Notes: a model not told the origin generated them from the letters alone. A DNA stretch of 64,000 bases from Ruminococcus flavefaciens (GCA_002310115.1 DBYI01000083.1:60205-124204); one strand, 5' to 3'. Numbered from the stretch's first letter, positions 1 to 9,205 are shown. A program made the numbers and translations.

Positions 1-19
1 AATGAAAGGAAGTCTTTTT

Positions 20-1408
20 ATGAAACATCACAAGCTTCTGGGCTTACTGCTTGCTGCAGCAATATCTGCAGGAAATATTCTGCCCGTATCTGCAAGCGCT
101 GCCGTCACAGGTGACATAAACGGCGACGGTTCAGCTGATTCTACAGACCTGTCCTTACTACAGGGCTATGTTCTAGGTAATTCTGAACTTAGCCAGGCAC
201 AGGCAAAAACCGCTGATCTCAACGGTGATGGAAAAACAGACGTATATGACGTTATAAAACTGAGAAAAACTATACTTGCATCCGATAGAACAATAAAGTT
301 TACTGCCGTTACTGATAAAATTACCACAGGCTACACAGACGCTTTCAAAAAACTTAGTGCCAATGATGGTGGAAGTGCAGTTACCTCTTCAACAGAACTG
401 AAATCTGCACTATCTCCCTATCTGAGCGAATCTCTTGTAAATAATTACCTCACAAAATACAATGACACATTTTTTGCTCAGTCTGTACTTCTTGTAAAGC
501 CAGTATTTCTGACTTCTTCAAACTATCAGAAGAAAAAGATATACACTACGGCCGAGTGCGGCTGCAGCTCCAGCTATGCCGGAACCTACACCACAAAAAA
601 TGTTACCTCATATCTGAATATAAGAGTCAGTCACTCTGCAGCTTCCGAATCCATAGGCAGAATACCGCCAAACGCTATTATTCCTGTAAGTTATGGAAAC
701 GGGCAGTGGGCACACGTTACATATGATGGTATCTCGGGCTATGCAAATATGGATTATATGCAGAAAGTTTCTGAACCAGCACCGTCCTATGAGTTCATAC
801 CCGATATAAAAGTTGATTCTGTTAAGTATTCAGCCGGAAAGCTCAATATCGCTGCAAGCGAGTTCAAGTCAACATCCACCGACTTCGCTCCAGCAATACT
901 GATACAGACTACTGTTTCAAAGAAAGACTACTACGCAAGCGTAACCACTTGGGCAGTAACGGTAACTCAACCGCCAGAGCTGAAATACGACTATCCGCTT
1001 GCAAAAGCTCGTCTTGACGCTGTAGGTTGGGATCTGCAGGCAGCGTTCAAGTCTGCAGCCGCAACAACCTATTACGGACAGAAGCCCGATATGCCACAGA
1101 CAACAGATTACTCTCTCGAATGGTACGCAGACTATGGCTTCACTAATGGCAAGGGCAACTGCTACGTAATGGCTGCGATGTTCTGCGAAATGGGCAGACT
1201 TCTCGGCTACGATGTACATCTTATTTCTGGAAAAGTACCGCTAAAGGATGGGTCTATGGGAGCTCATTCATGGACCGAAGTCAAGATTGGCGATACTACT
1301 TATGTTTGTGACCCGGATTTTGCACATGAAACGGGTAACAACGGATATATGATAACATATGGTCAGTCCGGAACATGGAGATATGTAAAAGAATTGGTAA
1401 TGGACTGA
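20..1408 (+). CDS. Secreted dockerin / SH3 / transglutaminase-like protein
   Basis: Probably an exported enzyme that docks onto a cohesin scaffold or the cell surface. A signal peptide covers about residues 1-32. Two dockerin type I repeats follow (about 31-88), each with a calcium-loop pattern (DINGDGSAD and DLNGDGKTD). A bacterial SH3-like region lies near 194-250. A transglutaminase-like C-terminal domain has a plausible Cys381 (GNCYVMA), His416 (AHSWTEV), Asp431 (CDPDF) triad. I start at 20 because AAAGGAAG at 6-13 is a well-spaced ribosome site; the ATG at position 2 lies just before that site. A lipoprotein gene follows after 15 bases, so the two are probably cotranscribed. Whether the triad crosslinks or cleaves peptides cannot be told. 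An N-terminal dockerin is unusual, since most dockerins are C-terminal. Confidence 0.85.
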   Translation: MKHHKLLGLLLAAAISAGNILPVSASAAVTGDINGDGSADSTDLSLLQGYVLGNSELSQAQAKTADLNGDGKTDVYDVIKLRKTILASDRTIKFTAVTDKITTGYTDAFKKLSANDGGSAVTSSTELKSALSPYLSESLVNNYLTKYNDTFFAQSVLLVKPVFLTSSNYQKKKIYTTAECGCSSSYAGTYTTKNVTSYLNIRVSHSAASESIGRIPPNAIIPVSYGNGQWAHVTYDGISGYANMDYMQKVSEPAPSYEFIPDIKVDSVKYSAGKLNIAASEFKSTSTDFAPAILIQTTVSKKDYYASVTTWAVTVTQPPELKYDYPLAKARLDAVGWDLQAAFKSAAATTYYGQKPDMPQTTDYSLEWYADYGFTNGKGNCYVMAAMFCEMGRLLGYDVHLISGKVPLKDGSMGAHSWTEVKIGDTTYVCDPDFAHETGNNGYMITYGQSGTWRYVKELVMD

Positions 1409-1423
1409 TCAAGGAGGAAAAAT

Positions 1424-2251
1424 ATGAAAAAAGTAATTGCAACACTCACATTCATTGCAGCACTCACTCTCGCAGGCTGTGGAAATGTAACTCCTTCAGC
1501 TGACGTTGAGCCAGCAACCACAACTCAGGCTGCCAAAGTTAAAGTTGAGGATACCACATCAGAAGACAAGATGAAACTCATAGGTGATAAGGCTACAGGT
1601 AGTTCTGTATTTATTATCACTGTTGACAACAAAACAGGCAAGAGCATTAAGGGATTCTCCGTAAAGACAGGTTCTGAGGAAAAGTTCCCAAGCAATATGC
1701 TTCAGGAGAACGACCCATTCATTAAAAATGAAAGACGTAAACTCTACTACGTTCCTGTCAACAGCGAAGGCTACGCTATCGGTAACAGTGACGCTATCGC
1801 AAACGAGGAATATATCATAAAGATAGATTTCAGCGATGACAAGTCAGCAGTACTCCACCAGTTCCCTTTCGGCGACCTTGATAGCTGCGAACTCCATCTT
1901 GACAAGGAAGTAGCTTATATAGAGTATACTTCAAAACTCTCCGACCAGAAGGTAAGCACAAAGGAAGCTGAAAACATGATAGCTTCAATGGAAGCTGAAC
2001 AGGAGCCTACAACTGAAAAGAAAAAGGTTACTGAGCCAGCATATACTCAGCCTGTTTATGAAGAGCCTGTGTATACTCAGCCTCCAACAACACAGTACAT
2101 TGCTCCTACAACAGAATACATCGAACCTACTACAGTTTACATAGAACCTGACACTCAGGCTCCCGAACCTACTGAGGCTGTTATTGAAACTCCTACAAGT
2201 CCAGATGGCGGGTGTATAGCAGGCCAGGGCGGCGGAGCACTCACATGGTAA
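1424..2251 (+). CDS. Lipoprotein with Pro/Thr/Tyr-rich C-terminal tail
   Basis: Predicted surface lipoprotein of 275 residues. A short hydrophobic leader ends in a lipobox (TLAGC). A globular region of about 150 residues follows that I do not recognise, with several paired acidic and aromatic positions. The last third (about 200-275) is low-complexity, with repeats of the type YTQP, YIEPTT and TTEYIEP, probably an extended wall-spanning stalk. A very strong AAGGAGG site sits just upstream. The stop codon overlaps the start of the acyltransferase gene, so the surface genes 20-3294 form one operon. Function unknown. Confidence 0.8.
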   Translation: MKKVIATLTFIAALTLAGCGNVTPSADVEPATTTQAAKVKVEDTTSEDKMKLIGDKATGSSVFIITVDNKTGKSIKGFSVKTGSEEKFPSNMLQENDPFIKNERRKLYYVPVNSEGYAIGNSDAIANEEYIIKIDFSDDKSAVLHQFPFGDLDSCELHLDKEVAYIEYTSKLSDQKVSTKEAENMIASMEAEQEPTTEKKKVTEPAYTQPVYEEPVYTQPPTTQYIAPTTEYIEPTTVYIEPDTQAPEPTEAVIETPTSPDGGCIAGQGGGALTW

Positions 2252-3294
2252 ACGGTCGTGTGCTCTATCTGAGCCGTATAAAAGCATTAGCCTGTATCGC
2301 TGTAGTTGTTCTGCACACGTTCTTTACAGCCGCAAATTTTGCGGCTGTTCCATATCAGCTTCGCACTATGTCAGCCGTAAGAAACTGTATGATGTGGGCT
2401 GTACCATGTTTTGTTATGGCTTCGGGAGCACTGCTTCTAAACAGTAAAAGAGTACTTACACCGAAAAAGTTGTTCGGAAAGTATTTTCTGAGGATGGTAT
2501 TCGCACTAATCGTATTTTCAGTTCTATTCTCAGTATTTGACGCATTTACAACTGCCCACTATACTCCATTTGAGACTTTGAAGGACACATTCAGCGATAT
2601 ATTCCTTGGAACCGGATGGCCGCATATGTGGTATATCTACCTGATGATGGCAATATATCTACTGCTTCCTTTTTACAAGATCATCTGCGATCATGCTTCA
2701 GCTTCACAGATAAAGTATCTGCTGCTGTTATATTCGATATTCCTTTCACTGATACCATTCATCGAAACAATATCGGGGAAAAAGCTTCCTTTTTACATAT
2801 GTGTTTTCAGCATTTATCCCCTTTACCTTTTCTTTGGACATGCACTTCATACCGGAATCATAAGGCTTCCGAAAAACGCTTCAGGAATAATGTTCCTTAT
2901 TTGTACAGGTATCACTGCAATGCTTACCGTATATGCAATGTCAGTGGAAAAGAGTTCGCCAGAAGCAAGCAAGAGAATGATATCTTTTCTCAGCGTATAT
3001 TCGTTTCCAATCTATGCAGCGGCTTCCATAGGAGCTTTTGCTTATATCCGCAAGACAAGGAATTCACCTGTTCCTATTTTCGATACTATTGCTTCAGAAC
3101 TCGACAACTGTTCATTCGGAATTTATCTGCTCCATATGGCAGTACTTAAATTCATTTTTGCAGTTTTAAAGTTCAACCCTTTCGAACACGGCGGAACAAT
3201 AACTATAATTGGAATATGCATAATAACTCTTGTAATTTCCTATGCTCTAACAAGACTTCTCAGGCTCGTTCCATGTATTAAAAAGATTATATGA
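2245..3294 (+). CDS. Acyltransferase 3 family integral membrane protein
   Basis: Multi-spanning membrane protein (about ten hydrophobic segments) of the acyltransferase 3 family, which moves acetyl or other acyl groups onto surface sugars, peptidoglycan or lipids. The family histidine is in the first helix (VVLHTFF), and the GWPHMWYIYLMMA stretch matches the conserved region before the later helices. I use ATG 2245, which overlaps the preceding stop (ATGGTAA) and has GGCGGAG upstream; an earlier ATG at 2212 would lie inside the lipoprotein gene. An intrinsic terminator follows directly. The acceptor cannot be deduced; the surface operon suggests an envelope polymer or glycan. Confidence 0.8.
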   Translation: MVNGRVLYLSRIKALACIAVVVLHTFFTAANFAAVPYQLRTMSAVRNCMMWAVPCFVMASGALLLNSKRVLTPKKLFGKYFLRMVFALIVFSVLFSVFDAFTTAHYTPFETLKDTFSDIFLGTGWPHMWYIYLMMAIYLLLPFYKIICDHASASQIKYLLLLYSIFLSLIPFIETISGKKLPFYICVFSIYPLYLFFGHALHTGIIRLPKNASGIMFLICTGITAMLTVYAMSVEKSSPEASKRMISFLSVYSFPIYAAASIGAFAYIRKTRNSPVPIFDTIASELDNCSFGIYLLHMAVLKFIFAVLKFNPFEHGGTITIIGICIITLVISYALTRLLRLVPCIKKII

Positions 3295-3296
3295 CT

Positions 3297-3321
3297 AAAA
3301 GCTCCCTTGTGGGAGCTTTTT
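3297..3321 (+). terminator. Intrinsic terminator of the surface-protein operon
   Basis: Perfect stem AAAAGCTCCC / GGGAGCTTTT with a TTGT loop and a T-run. It begins 3 bases after the acyltransferase stop, so the start of the next gene must lie beyond it (3339). Confidence 0.85.
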
Positions 3322-3338
3322 ACTACACCGAGGTAATA

Positions 3339-4085
3339 ATGAAAAAAATAGATACTAAAAAATACAGTCTTTATATTCCCTTTGCGGAAAGCATTAAAAT
3401 ATGTAAAGTTTTCCCTATTTCAGTCACTAAAAAATACCAAAGCGGTATCATTTATGAATCTGAGAACTGCATTCTTATCCGTCACAAAAACAACTTCACC
3501 TATCTCTGTGGCACTCCGAATGATAATGAAATCCACGAGATACATCAGCTTATCCTATCAGAAAAGCTGAAATTTATGTGCAACGATAACTCTTTATGCC
3601 AGGAGATTGCAGCCTTGGGCAGAGTAGAGCTTATACCACGTGATATTTACAGCTACCCTGTGAATAATGCTCCGGAAGTACATATTCCTGAATGCTTTTC
3701 CCTGAAAAGAATAGACCGTGAGCTTTTTGACAGCATTACAGGCGCAGTTCCACCATCTTTGTACTGGGATAACTATGAACAGTTCAGCCATAATGGCTTG
3801 GGAATATGTATAATGCACGAAAAAGAAGCAGCTTCATGGGCATTTTCCTCAGCTGTCAGCGATGAAGAAGTTGATATAGGTATTGAAACTGCCAAATCCT
3901 TTCAGAACAGGGGACTAGCATATATGGCAGCTGCCGCTTTAATAAAAGAAATACTCCCTACCCGCCGCCCGACATGGACCTGTCAGCGTTCAAATCTCGG
4001 GTCGTCACGTACAGCTGAAAAACTTGGTTTTATCAAGTCAGGTGAATATGTTCTCATACGAAAGCCTTTGAAATTTGAACAATGA
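3339..4085 (+). CDS. GNAT-type acetyltransferase (PF12746-like)
   Basis: A 248-residue protein whose C-terminal half has the GNAT fold signature: an acidic strand (DEEVDIGIET), then FQNRGLAYMAAAALI, matching the acetyl-CoA-binding Q/RxxGxA loop, then a final strand ending in AEKLGF. The N-terminal half is less conserved and fits the GNAT_acetyltr_2 type. ATG 3339 is preferred over 3291 because the latter would put the whole terminator inside the coding sequence, and GAGGT lies just upstream of 3339. Substrate unknown. Confidence 0.75.
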   Translation: MKKIDTKKYSLYIPFAESIKICKVFPISVTKKYQSGIIYESENCILIRHKNNFTYLCGTPNDNEIHEIHQLILSEKLKFMCNDNSLCQEIAALGRVELIPRDIYSYPVNNAPEVHIPECFSLKRIDRELFDSITGAVPPSLYWDNYEQFSHNGLGICIMHEKEAASWAFSSAVSDEEVDIGIETAKSFQNRGLAYMAAAALIKEILPTRRPTWTCQRSNLGSSRTAEKLGFIKSGEYVLIRKPLKFEQ

Positions 4086-4129
4086 CTTGTTATGGTTATT
4101 AACTCCCGCTTGCCTAGCAACGTCATTTT

Positions 4130-4158
4130 TAGACAAAAGAAACGCGGCACAGTATACT
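4130..4158 (+). promoter_or_regulatory. Sigma-A-type promoter for the small membrane protein
   Basis: TAGACA, 17 bases, TATACT. The next gene starts about 70 bases downstream with AAAGGAG before its ATG. Confidence 0.5.
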
Positions 4159-4230
4159 GATCCGCCTGTATTTCTTTTCTGTAACACCACACTGCCATAA
4201 ATCATATAATATGGCGAAAGGAGTGGTTTT

Positions 4231-4575
4231 ATGGAAACTGCTGAAGTCGTTGCCGTTTCAGTTGCGGCTCTGCTCATTACTATTGAAATACTTTGCCTTT
4301 ATCTCTGCTCAAAGCTTAAATGCAAGAACTATCCCATGTGCATCATACTCCCCATATGTAATGAGGACAAAGAGTTCATCGAACGTTTGGAGTGTTTAAG
4401 CACACATATTGTAGAAGGTGATCCTCTCATAGGAACTGTACTTCTTGTAGATATCGGTGCAGACGATGAGCAAATACAATTTTGCAGAGAGTTCTGTCAA
4501 CGATATCATGACGCTGAGTTAATACTTCCAGAAGATATTGAAATATCAATGAAAAAATATTTGCATTTTGAGTGA
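4231..4575 (+). CDS. Small single-span membrane protein
   Basis: 114 residues: one N-terminal membrane helix (about 7-28), then a Cys-containing cytoplasmic part. The segment starting PMCIILPICNEDK and the later VLLVDIGADDEQ loosely resemble the first strands of a glycosyltransferase-2 fold, but the protein is too short to be an enzyme of that family. AAAGGAG precedes ATG 4231. The gene overlaps the promoter of the downstream helicase gene. Function unknown. Confidence 0.65.
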   Translation: METAEVVAVSVAALLITIEILCLYLCSKLKCKNYPMCIILPICNEDKEFIERLECLSTHIVEGDPLIGTVLLVDIGADDEQIQFCREFCQRYHDAELILPEDIEISMKKYLHFE

Positions 4576-4589
4576 AAATATGGTATAAT
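4561..4589 (+). promoter_or_regulatory. Extended -10 promoter for recD2
   Basis: A poor -35 (TTGCAT) and, 17 bases later, a perfect TATAAT preceded by TGG (extended -10). It lies 35 bases before the chosen helicase start. Confidence 0.6.
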
Positions 4590-4623
4590 GTAAGATGTAT
4601 TTTTGTGTACAGAGGTGAAAACG

Positions 4624-6846
4624 GTGGAGCATGAAGTACTTCATATAGAAGGTACTGTGGAAAATGTCCTTTACAAAAACGAAAATAATGGCTATATCGT
4701 TCTTGACATTGATGCTGGTGGCGAGCTCATAACCGTTGTTGGAGAACTCGGCGACATTGAAGAGGGTGAAGGTCTTATCCTCGAAGGCAACTATATCACC
4801 CATCCACGCTTTGGTACACAGTTCAGTGCGGTTTATTGTGAGAGAAAACTCCCGGAAACTGTTGTTAATATTGAAAAATACCTCGCGTCAGGAGCCGTCA
4901 AAGGCATTGGTCCGGGACTTGCTAAAAAGATAGTTAAGTTATTCGGTGATCGTACTCTCGATATTATGGAAAACGCTCCATTCAAACTTGCTGAGATCAA
5001 GGGAATTTCCCCGAAAAAGTGTGATGAGATTGCCGCAGAGGCTCAAAAGCTCTTCTGTCTGCGCAATCTAATGTCATTCCTGTCACAGTATGAAATAAAG
5101 TCCCGCTTTGCCATGAACACCTACAGGAAGTATGGTTCCGATGCAATGACGCTTTTAAAACTCAATCCATATCTTCTTTGCAGCGAATACATCGATCTTG
5201 AATTTTCAAAAGCTGATACTATCGCTCATGATATGCATATTGCCCACAACGACAGCAAGCGTATTATCGCAGGAGTACAATACATACTCCGTGCAAACGG
5301 CGGTATAGGTCACACCTGCCTGCCACTTGAAGTTCTTGCAAAAAAGACTCAGGATACTCTCGGCGTATCGGAAAGCGACTTCTACAGTGCTTACAACGCT
5401 GCTCTTGACGATGACGAACTCTTCGAGTACATCAAAAATGATATCGAGTTTGTCTATCTTCCTGATTACTTTTACGCTGAAAGCTTCATTTCGGACAGGA
5501 TACATATACTGAAAGACTTTTCCTCTCCCGAGGATTTTAACTATGACAACTTAATAGACATTGAGGAAGAGGAACATAACATAAAATATGAAAAATTACA
5601 GCGACAGGCTATAACCACTGCAGTTTCACGTGGCCTGATGGTGCTTACAGGAGGACCAGGTACAGGTAAGACCACCACTCTCAATGCTATTATTTCAATC
5701 TTTGAGAAACGTGGAATGAAAGTACTCCTTGCCGCTCCTACAGGCAGAGCTGCAAAACGTATGTCAGATTTGGCTGGCTGTGAAGCAAAAACAATTCACC
5801 GTATGCTTGAAGTAGTGTATGATTCGGGTGACAAGCTTACATTTGCCCATAATGAAAACAATCCCCTTGAATGCGATGTTCTAATTATAGATGAGATGTC
5901 AATGGTAGACGTAGTGCTTTTCGAAAAACTGCTACGTGCCGTACGCCTAGGGTGCAAGCTCATAATGGTTGGCGACAGCGATCAGCTCCCATCAGTTGGC
6001 GCAGGAAATCTTCTAGGAGATATAATCGACAGTGGAATTGTTCCAGTAACAGAACTAAAAGAGATATTCCGACAGGCTCAGCAGAGTTGTATAGTTACTA
6101 ACGCCCACAGAATAGTTGCAGGAGAATATCCTGACCTTACACGTAAGGACAGTGATTTTTTCTTCTTCAAGCGTACAGATTATCAGCAGGCTCTTCAACT
6201 CATAGTTGATCTTGCAAAAACAAGACTTCCGAAAGCCTACAACTACTCCCCTACTGAGGATATACAAGTGCTTACTCCGTCAAGGAAAGGGATAACTGGT
6301 ACTGTAGAGCTTAACAAGCTCCTACAGGATCAGCTCAATCCCAGTTCTAAGAATAAGCAGGAGAAAAAAGGCTATGTATACACCTACCGCGAAGGCGACA
6401 AGGTCATGCAGACGCGTAACAACTATGACATAACTTGGTCTAAGGACGGTGAACAGGGCGCAGGCATTTTCAACGGTGACATAGGGCGCATAATCAGCAT
6501 TGACAACAGAAGCTCTCTTGCCGTAATTGACTTTGACGGCAGAAAAGCCACTTATACGTTTGACCTTCTATCCCAGGTAGACCTTGCATATGCAGTCACT
6601 GTACATAAAAGTCAAGGATGCGAATTTGAAGCCGTTATACTCCCAATTATGGGAGGTTTCGATAAACTGTATTATAGGAATCTCCTGTATACCGCAGTAA
6701 CAAGAGCAAAAAAACTTCTCATAATAATCGGAAATGAGGAGAATATATATAAAATGGTAGACAACAACAAGCGCACGCGGCGTTATACCTGCCTGCGCCA
6801 CATGCTCACAGGGCCTGCAAAAACAAGTTCACCCTTTGAGCAGTAG
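4624..6846 (+). CDS. recD2: RecD2-type SF1B DNA helicase
   Basis: ATP-dependent 5'-3' DNA helicase of the stand-alone RecD (RecD2) type, involved in repair and recombination rather than RecBCD. The N-terminal part (about 1-90) is OB-like and is followed by helix-hairpin-helix segments. Motor motifs are complete: Walker A GGPGTGKTTT near residue 345, Walker B IIDEMSMVD, GDSDQLPSVG, the IFRQAQ arginine motif, and C-terminal TVHKSQGCEF and YTAVTRAK. About 740 residues is normal for the family. I choose GTG 4624, six bases after AGAGGTG; TTG 4603 would lack a ribosome site. mreB follows after 14 bases. Confidence 0.93.
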   Translation: MEHEVLHIEGTVENVLYKNENNGYIVLDIDAGGELITVVGELGDIEEGEGLILEGNYITHPRFGTQFSAVYCERKLPETVVNIEKYLASGAVKGIGPGLAKKIVKLFGDRTLDIMENAPFKLAEIKGISPKKCDEIAAEAQKLFCLRNLMSFLSQYEIKSRFAMNTYRKYGSDAMTLLKLNPYLLCSEYIDLEFSKADTIAHDMHIAHNDSKRIIAGVQYILRANGGIGHTCLPLEVLAKKTQDTLGVSESDFYSAYNAALDDDELFEYIKNDIEFVYLPDYFYAESFISDRIHILKDFSSPEDFNYDNLIDIEEEEHNIKYEKLQRQAITTAVSRGLMVLTGGPGTGKTTTLNAIISIFEKRGMKVLLAAPTGRAAKRMSDLAGCEAKTIHRMLEVVYDSGDKLTFAHNENNPLECDVLIIDEMSMVDVVLFEKLLRAVRLGCKLIMVGDSDQLPSVGAGNLLGDIIDSGIVPVTELKEIFRQAQQSCIVTNAHRIVAGEYPDLTRKDSDFFFFKRTDYQQALQLIVDLAKTRLPKAYNYSPTEDIQVLTPSRKGITGTVELNKLLQDQLNPSSKNKQEKKGYVYTYREGDKVMQTRNNYDITWSKDGEQGAGIFNGDIGRIISIDNRSSLAVIDFDGRKATYTFDLLSQVDLAYAVTVHKSQGCEFEAVILPIMGGFDKLYYRNLLYTAVTRAKKLLIIIGNEENIYKMVDNNKRTRRYTCLRHMLTGPAKTSSPFEQ

Positions 6847-6860
6847 AAAGGAAGATAAAA

Positions 6861-7880
6861 ATGGCAAATACTGATATCGGAATCGACCTCGGTACTTCAA
6901 ATATAGTTATGACTATGGGAAACAAGGGTGTTGTACTCAGCGAGCCTTCTGTCATAGCCTACAATACAAGAACAGAAAGAGTTCTTGCGGTCGGTAAGGA
7001 GGCCTATGAAATGATAGGCAGAAATCCTGACTATATAGCAGTAAGACGTCCTATCAGTGAGGGTGTAATATCAGACGATGACCTAACTCATAGCATGATA
7101 CGTGAGTTCATTATAAAGGTCACTGGTAAGCAGCTCATGAAGCCCCGCATCGTTATCTGTATCCCCTCTTTCATAACTGATATTGAAAGCCGCGCAGTTG
7201 TTGAAGCTGCAAAGAGTGCAGGATCAAGACAGGTATACCTCATTCAGGAGCCTATCGCAGCCATGATAGGCGCAGGAGTAAACATAACCAAGGCAAAGGG
7301 ACACATGATAGTAGATATTGGCGGCGGTACTACAGACGTTGCTATTGTTTCTATGAATGGTGTTGTACGTTCCCACACAGTAAAGGTTGCAGGGAACGCT
7401 ATAGACCGCTCAATAATAAAATATATGCAGAATAAATACAAACTCCTTATCGGAGAAAGAACTGCCGAAAGAGTAAAAATTGAACTTTGCAACCTCTATG
7501 ATCCAAGCGACGAAGTTACCTACATTGTCAAAGGAAGAAGTCTCCTCAAAGGTTTGCCTGCACAGGTACTTCTTAGTGAAACCGAACTCTTTGAGGCTAT
7601 AGAGGACGATACATTCGCTATTATGGAAGCTATCAGAAAGGTACTTGAAGAAGCACCACCCGAACTGGTAGGAGATATTTATGACAACGGTCTTCTGCTC
7701 ACAGGTGGCGGAGCGCTTCTTGGTGGACTTACACAACTCATAAAACGTACTCTCGGCATAAACTGCAACATTGCAAAGGATTCCATAAACTGCGTTGCAA
7801 AAGGAACAGGAATGGCGTTTGGAAGAATGACTACCCTGCTTGACGGCTTCGAGGCAGCAACGGTTTACAAGTACCGCTGA
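6861..7880 (+). CDS. mreB: MreB/Mbl actin-like cell-shape protein
   Basis: 339-residue bacterial actin that forms membrane-associated filaments guiding peptidoglycan synthesis. Phosphate-1 loop GIDLGTSN is near the start, phosphate-2 is VDIGGGTTDVA around residue 155, and the adenosine motif LTGGGALLGG is near 285. Full length, with AAAGGAAG before ATG. The neighbourhood is not the usual mreBCD cluster: a RecD2 helicase lies upstream and a terminator directly downstream, so this may be a second MreB paralogue (Mbl or MreBH type). Confidence 0.93.
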   Translation: MANTDIGIDLGTSNIVMTMGNKGVVLSEPSVIAYNTRTERVLAVGKEAYEMIGRNPDYIAVRRPISEGVISDDDLTHSMIREFIIKVTGKQLMKPRIVICIPSFITDIESRAVVEAAKSAGSRQVYLIQEPIAAMIGAGVNITKAKGHMIVDIGGGTTDVAIVSMNGVVRSHTVKVAGNAIDRSIIKYMQNKYKLLIGERTAERVKIELCNLYDPSDEVTYIVKGRSLLKGLPAQVLLSETELFEAIEDDTFAIMEAIRKVLEEAPPELVGDIYDNGLLLTGGGALLGGLTQLIKRTLGINCNIAKDSINCVAKGTGMAFGRMTTLLDGFEAATVYKYR

Positions 7881-7903
7881 TTCATATTTTTATAAAAATT
7901 AAC

Positions 7904-7931
7904 GAGGGCGGTCCACAATCAGACCGCCCTC
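7904..7931. terminator. Bidirectional terminator between mreB and mrp
   Basis: Perfect 10-bp stem GAGGGCGGTC / GACCGCCCTC around an 8-base loop, flanked by TTAAC and GTTAA that extend it. It separates convergent genes. Confidence 0.8.
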
Positions 7932-7957
7932 CTGTTAATTATAATTCACTAAATAAC

Positions 7958-8782
7958 TCAAAGTGAAGCAACCTTCTCAGCTGCCTCTGTAAGCCACTCG
8001 CCCTCGAAAAGTTCAATGGTCCCCTGATCACAAAGCTTTGCAAGCTGTGGATCTATAGGAAGTTTCGCCAAGACTGGAATATCGTACTGTGCAGCTATGT
8101 CCTCGATATGGCTCTCGCCGTAAATGCTGTGACGCTTTCCGCAGTCAGGACATTCAAAATAGCTCATATTCTCAATAATACCAAGTATCGGTATATTCAT
8201 AAGCTTTGCCATTTTAACTGCTTTTTCAACTATCATTGAAACAAGCTCCTGTGGTGAAGTCACGATAACTATACCGTCAACAGGAAGAGACTGGAAAACC
8301 GTAAGCGGAACATCTCCTGTTCCGGGAGGCATATCAACCACAAGGCAGTCAATGTCCTTCCAGATAACATCTGTCCAGAATTGTTTTACAACTCCCGCAA
8401 TAACAGGACCTCTCCATACAACCGGATCGGACTCGTTTTCGAGAAGAAGATTTATAGACATGATGTCAAGCCCCATTTTGGTCTTTACCGGAATAATGCC
8501 GAATTCGCAAGCATCAGCCTTCTGATGTATACCAAAAGCCTTAGGTATTGACGGACCTGTAATATCCGCATCCATTATTCCAACGTTCTTGCCAAGTCTC
8601 TGCATTGATACAGCAAGCAATGACGAAACGAGGGTCTTACCGACACCGCCCTTGCCGCTGACAACTCCAACCACTTTACCAATATTGCTCATAGCATTTG
8701 GCTTTTCAAGAAGGCTCTGTGGCTCTTTTCTGCTACCACAATCGCTTCCACAGCTTGAGCAGTCATGTGTGCATTCGCTCAT
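7958..8782 (-). CDS. mrp: Mrp/ApbC family Fe-S cluster carrier ATPase
   Basis: P-loop ATPase of the Mrp/NBP35 family that carries iron-sulfur clusters to apoproteins. The deviant Walker A is GKGGVGKT (about 35-42), the Walker B-like part is VDMPPGTGD, and the CxxC metal site is CPDC. The N-terminal CTHDCSSCGSDCG gives extra cysteines in the NBP35 manner. The start at 8782 is set by AAGGAG seven bases upstream; an upstream in-frame ATG at 8809 lies before that site. It has its own promoter at 8812-8840. Confidence 0.92.
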   Translation of the reverse strand: MSECTHDCSSCGSDCGSRKEPQSLLEKPNAMSNIGKVVGVVSGKGGVGKTLVSSLLAVSMQRLGKNVGIMDADITGPSIPKAFGIHQKADACEFGIIPVKTKMGLDIMSINLLLENESDPVVWRGPVIAGVVKQFWTDVIWKDIDCLVVDMPPGTGDVPLTVFQSLPVDGIVIVTSPQELVSMIVEKAVKMAKLMNIPILGIIENMSYFECPDCGKRHSIYGESHIEDIAAQYDIPVLAKLPIDPQLAKLCDQGTIELFEGEWLTEAAEKVASL

Positions 8783-8811
8783 AAAAACACTCCTTATTGC
8801 ATAATACATTT

Positions 8812-8840
8812 ATTATACCCTTTTTTATGAAATTAGTCAA
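8812..8840 (-). promoter_or_regulatory. Promoter of mrp
   Basis: On the minus strand: TTGACT, 17 bases, TATAAT. It sits back to back with the riboflavin promoter starting at 8848. Confidence 0.75.
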
Positions 8841-8847
8841 TAGGATA

Positions 8848-8876
8848 TTGACAAATCAATAACACAGTGATATAAT
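8848..8876 (+). promoter_or_regulatory. Promoter of the riboflavin operon
   Basis: Consensus TTGACA, 17 bases, TATAAT. Transcription would start near 8883 and run into the FMN riboswitch. Confidence 0.85.
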
Positions 8877-8957
8877 AGGTTAGAGTTGAAAACTAAGATT
8901 TAAGAAGCAAAATTCTGATTAATACCTTATGTGTAAATCTCAGCTCTTATATCTGTA

Positions 8958-9066
8958 ATATCTTCGGGGCAGGGTGAGATTCCCTACCGGCAGTAAAGCC
9001 TGCGAACCTTTTGGTTGATTCGGTGCAATTCCGAAGCCGACGGTAAAGTCCGGATGAAAGAAGATA
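8958..9066 (+). promoter_or_regulatory. FMN riboswitch (RFN element) aptamer
   Basis: The RFN core is recognisable: closing stem ATCTTC / GAAGAT, then the conserved GGGGCAGGGTGA, ATTCCCTACCGGC, GCCTGCGA, GGTGCAATTCCG and GACGGTAAAGTCCGGATG blocks in order. It binds FMN and, with the terminator at 9097-9118, would stop transcription when flavin is plentiful. It lies between a consensus promoter and ribD. Confidence 0.95.
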
Positions 9067-9096
9067 AACCGCACTATGTGCAGTATAAGTACCAAC

Positions 9097-9118
9097 GCCC
9101 CGATCTACGGGGCTTTTT
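9097..9118 (+). terminator. Riboswitch expression-platform terminator
   Basis: Stem GCCCCG / CGGGGC, five-base loop, five T residues. The CGGGGC side resembles the aptamer's own GGGGC segment. This is the expected FMN-dependent attenuator. Confidence 0.85.
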
Positions 9119-9205
9119 ATGTTTTTTAGAATGTATTAACAGCACACTGTACTATACACTACCTAGTAATTTTCTACTACTACTCACTAAAAATCAGGAG
9201 GAACT

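Noticed and set aside
4205..4210. TATAAT as promoter for the small membrane protein at 4231
   Set aside because: It leaves almost no leader before the ribosome site and has no -35; the promoter at 4130-4158 is better.
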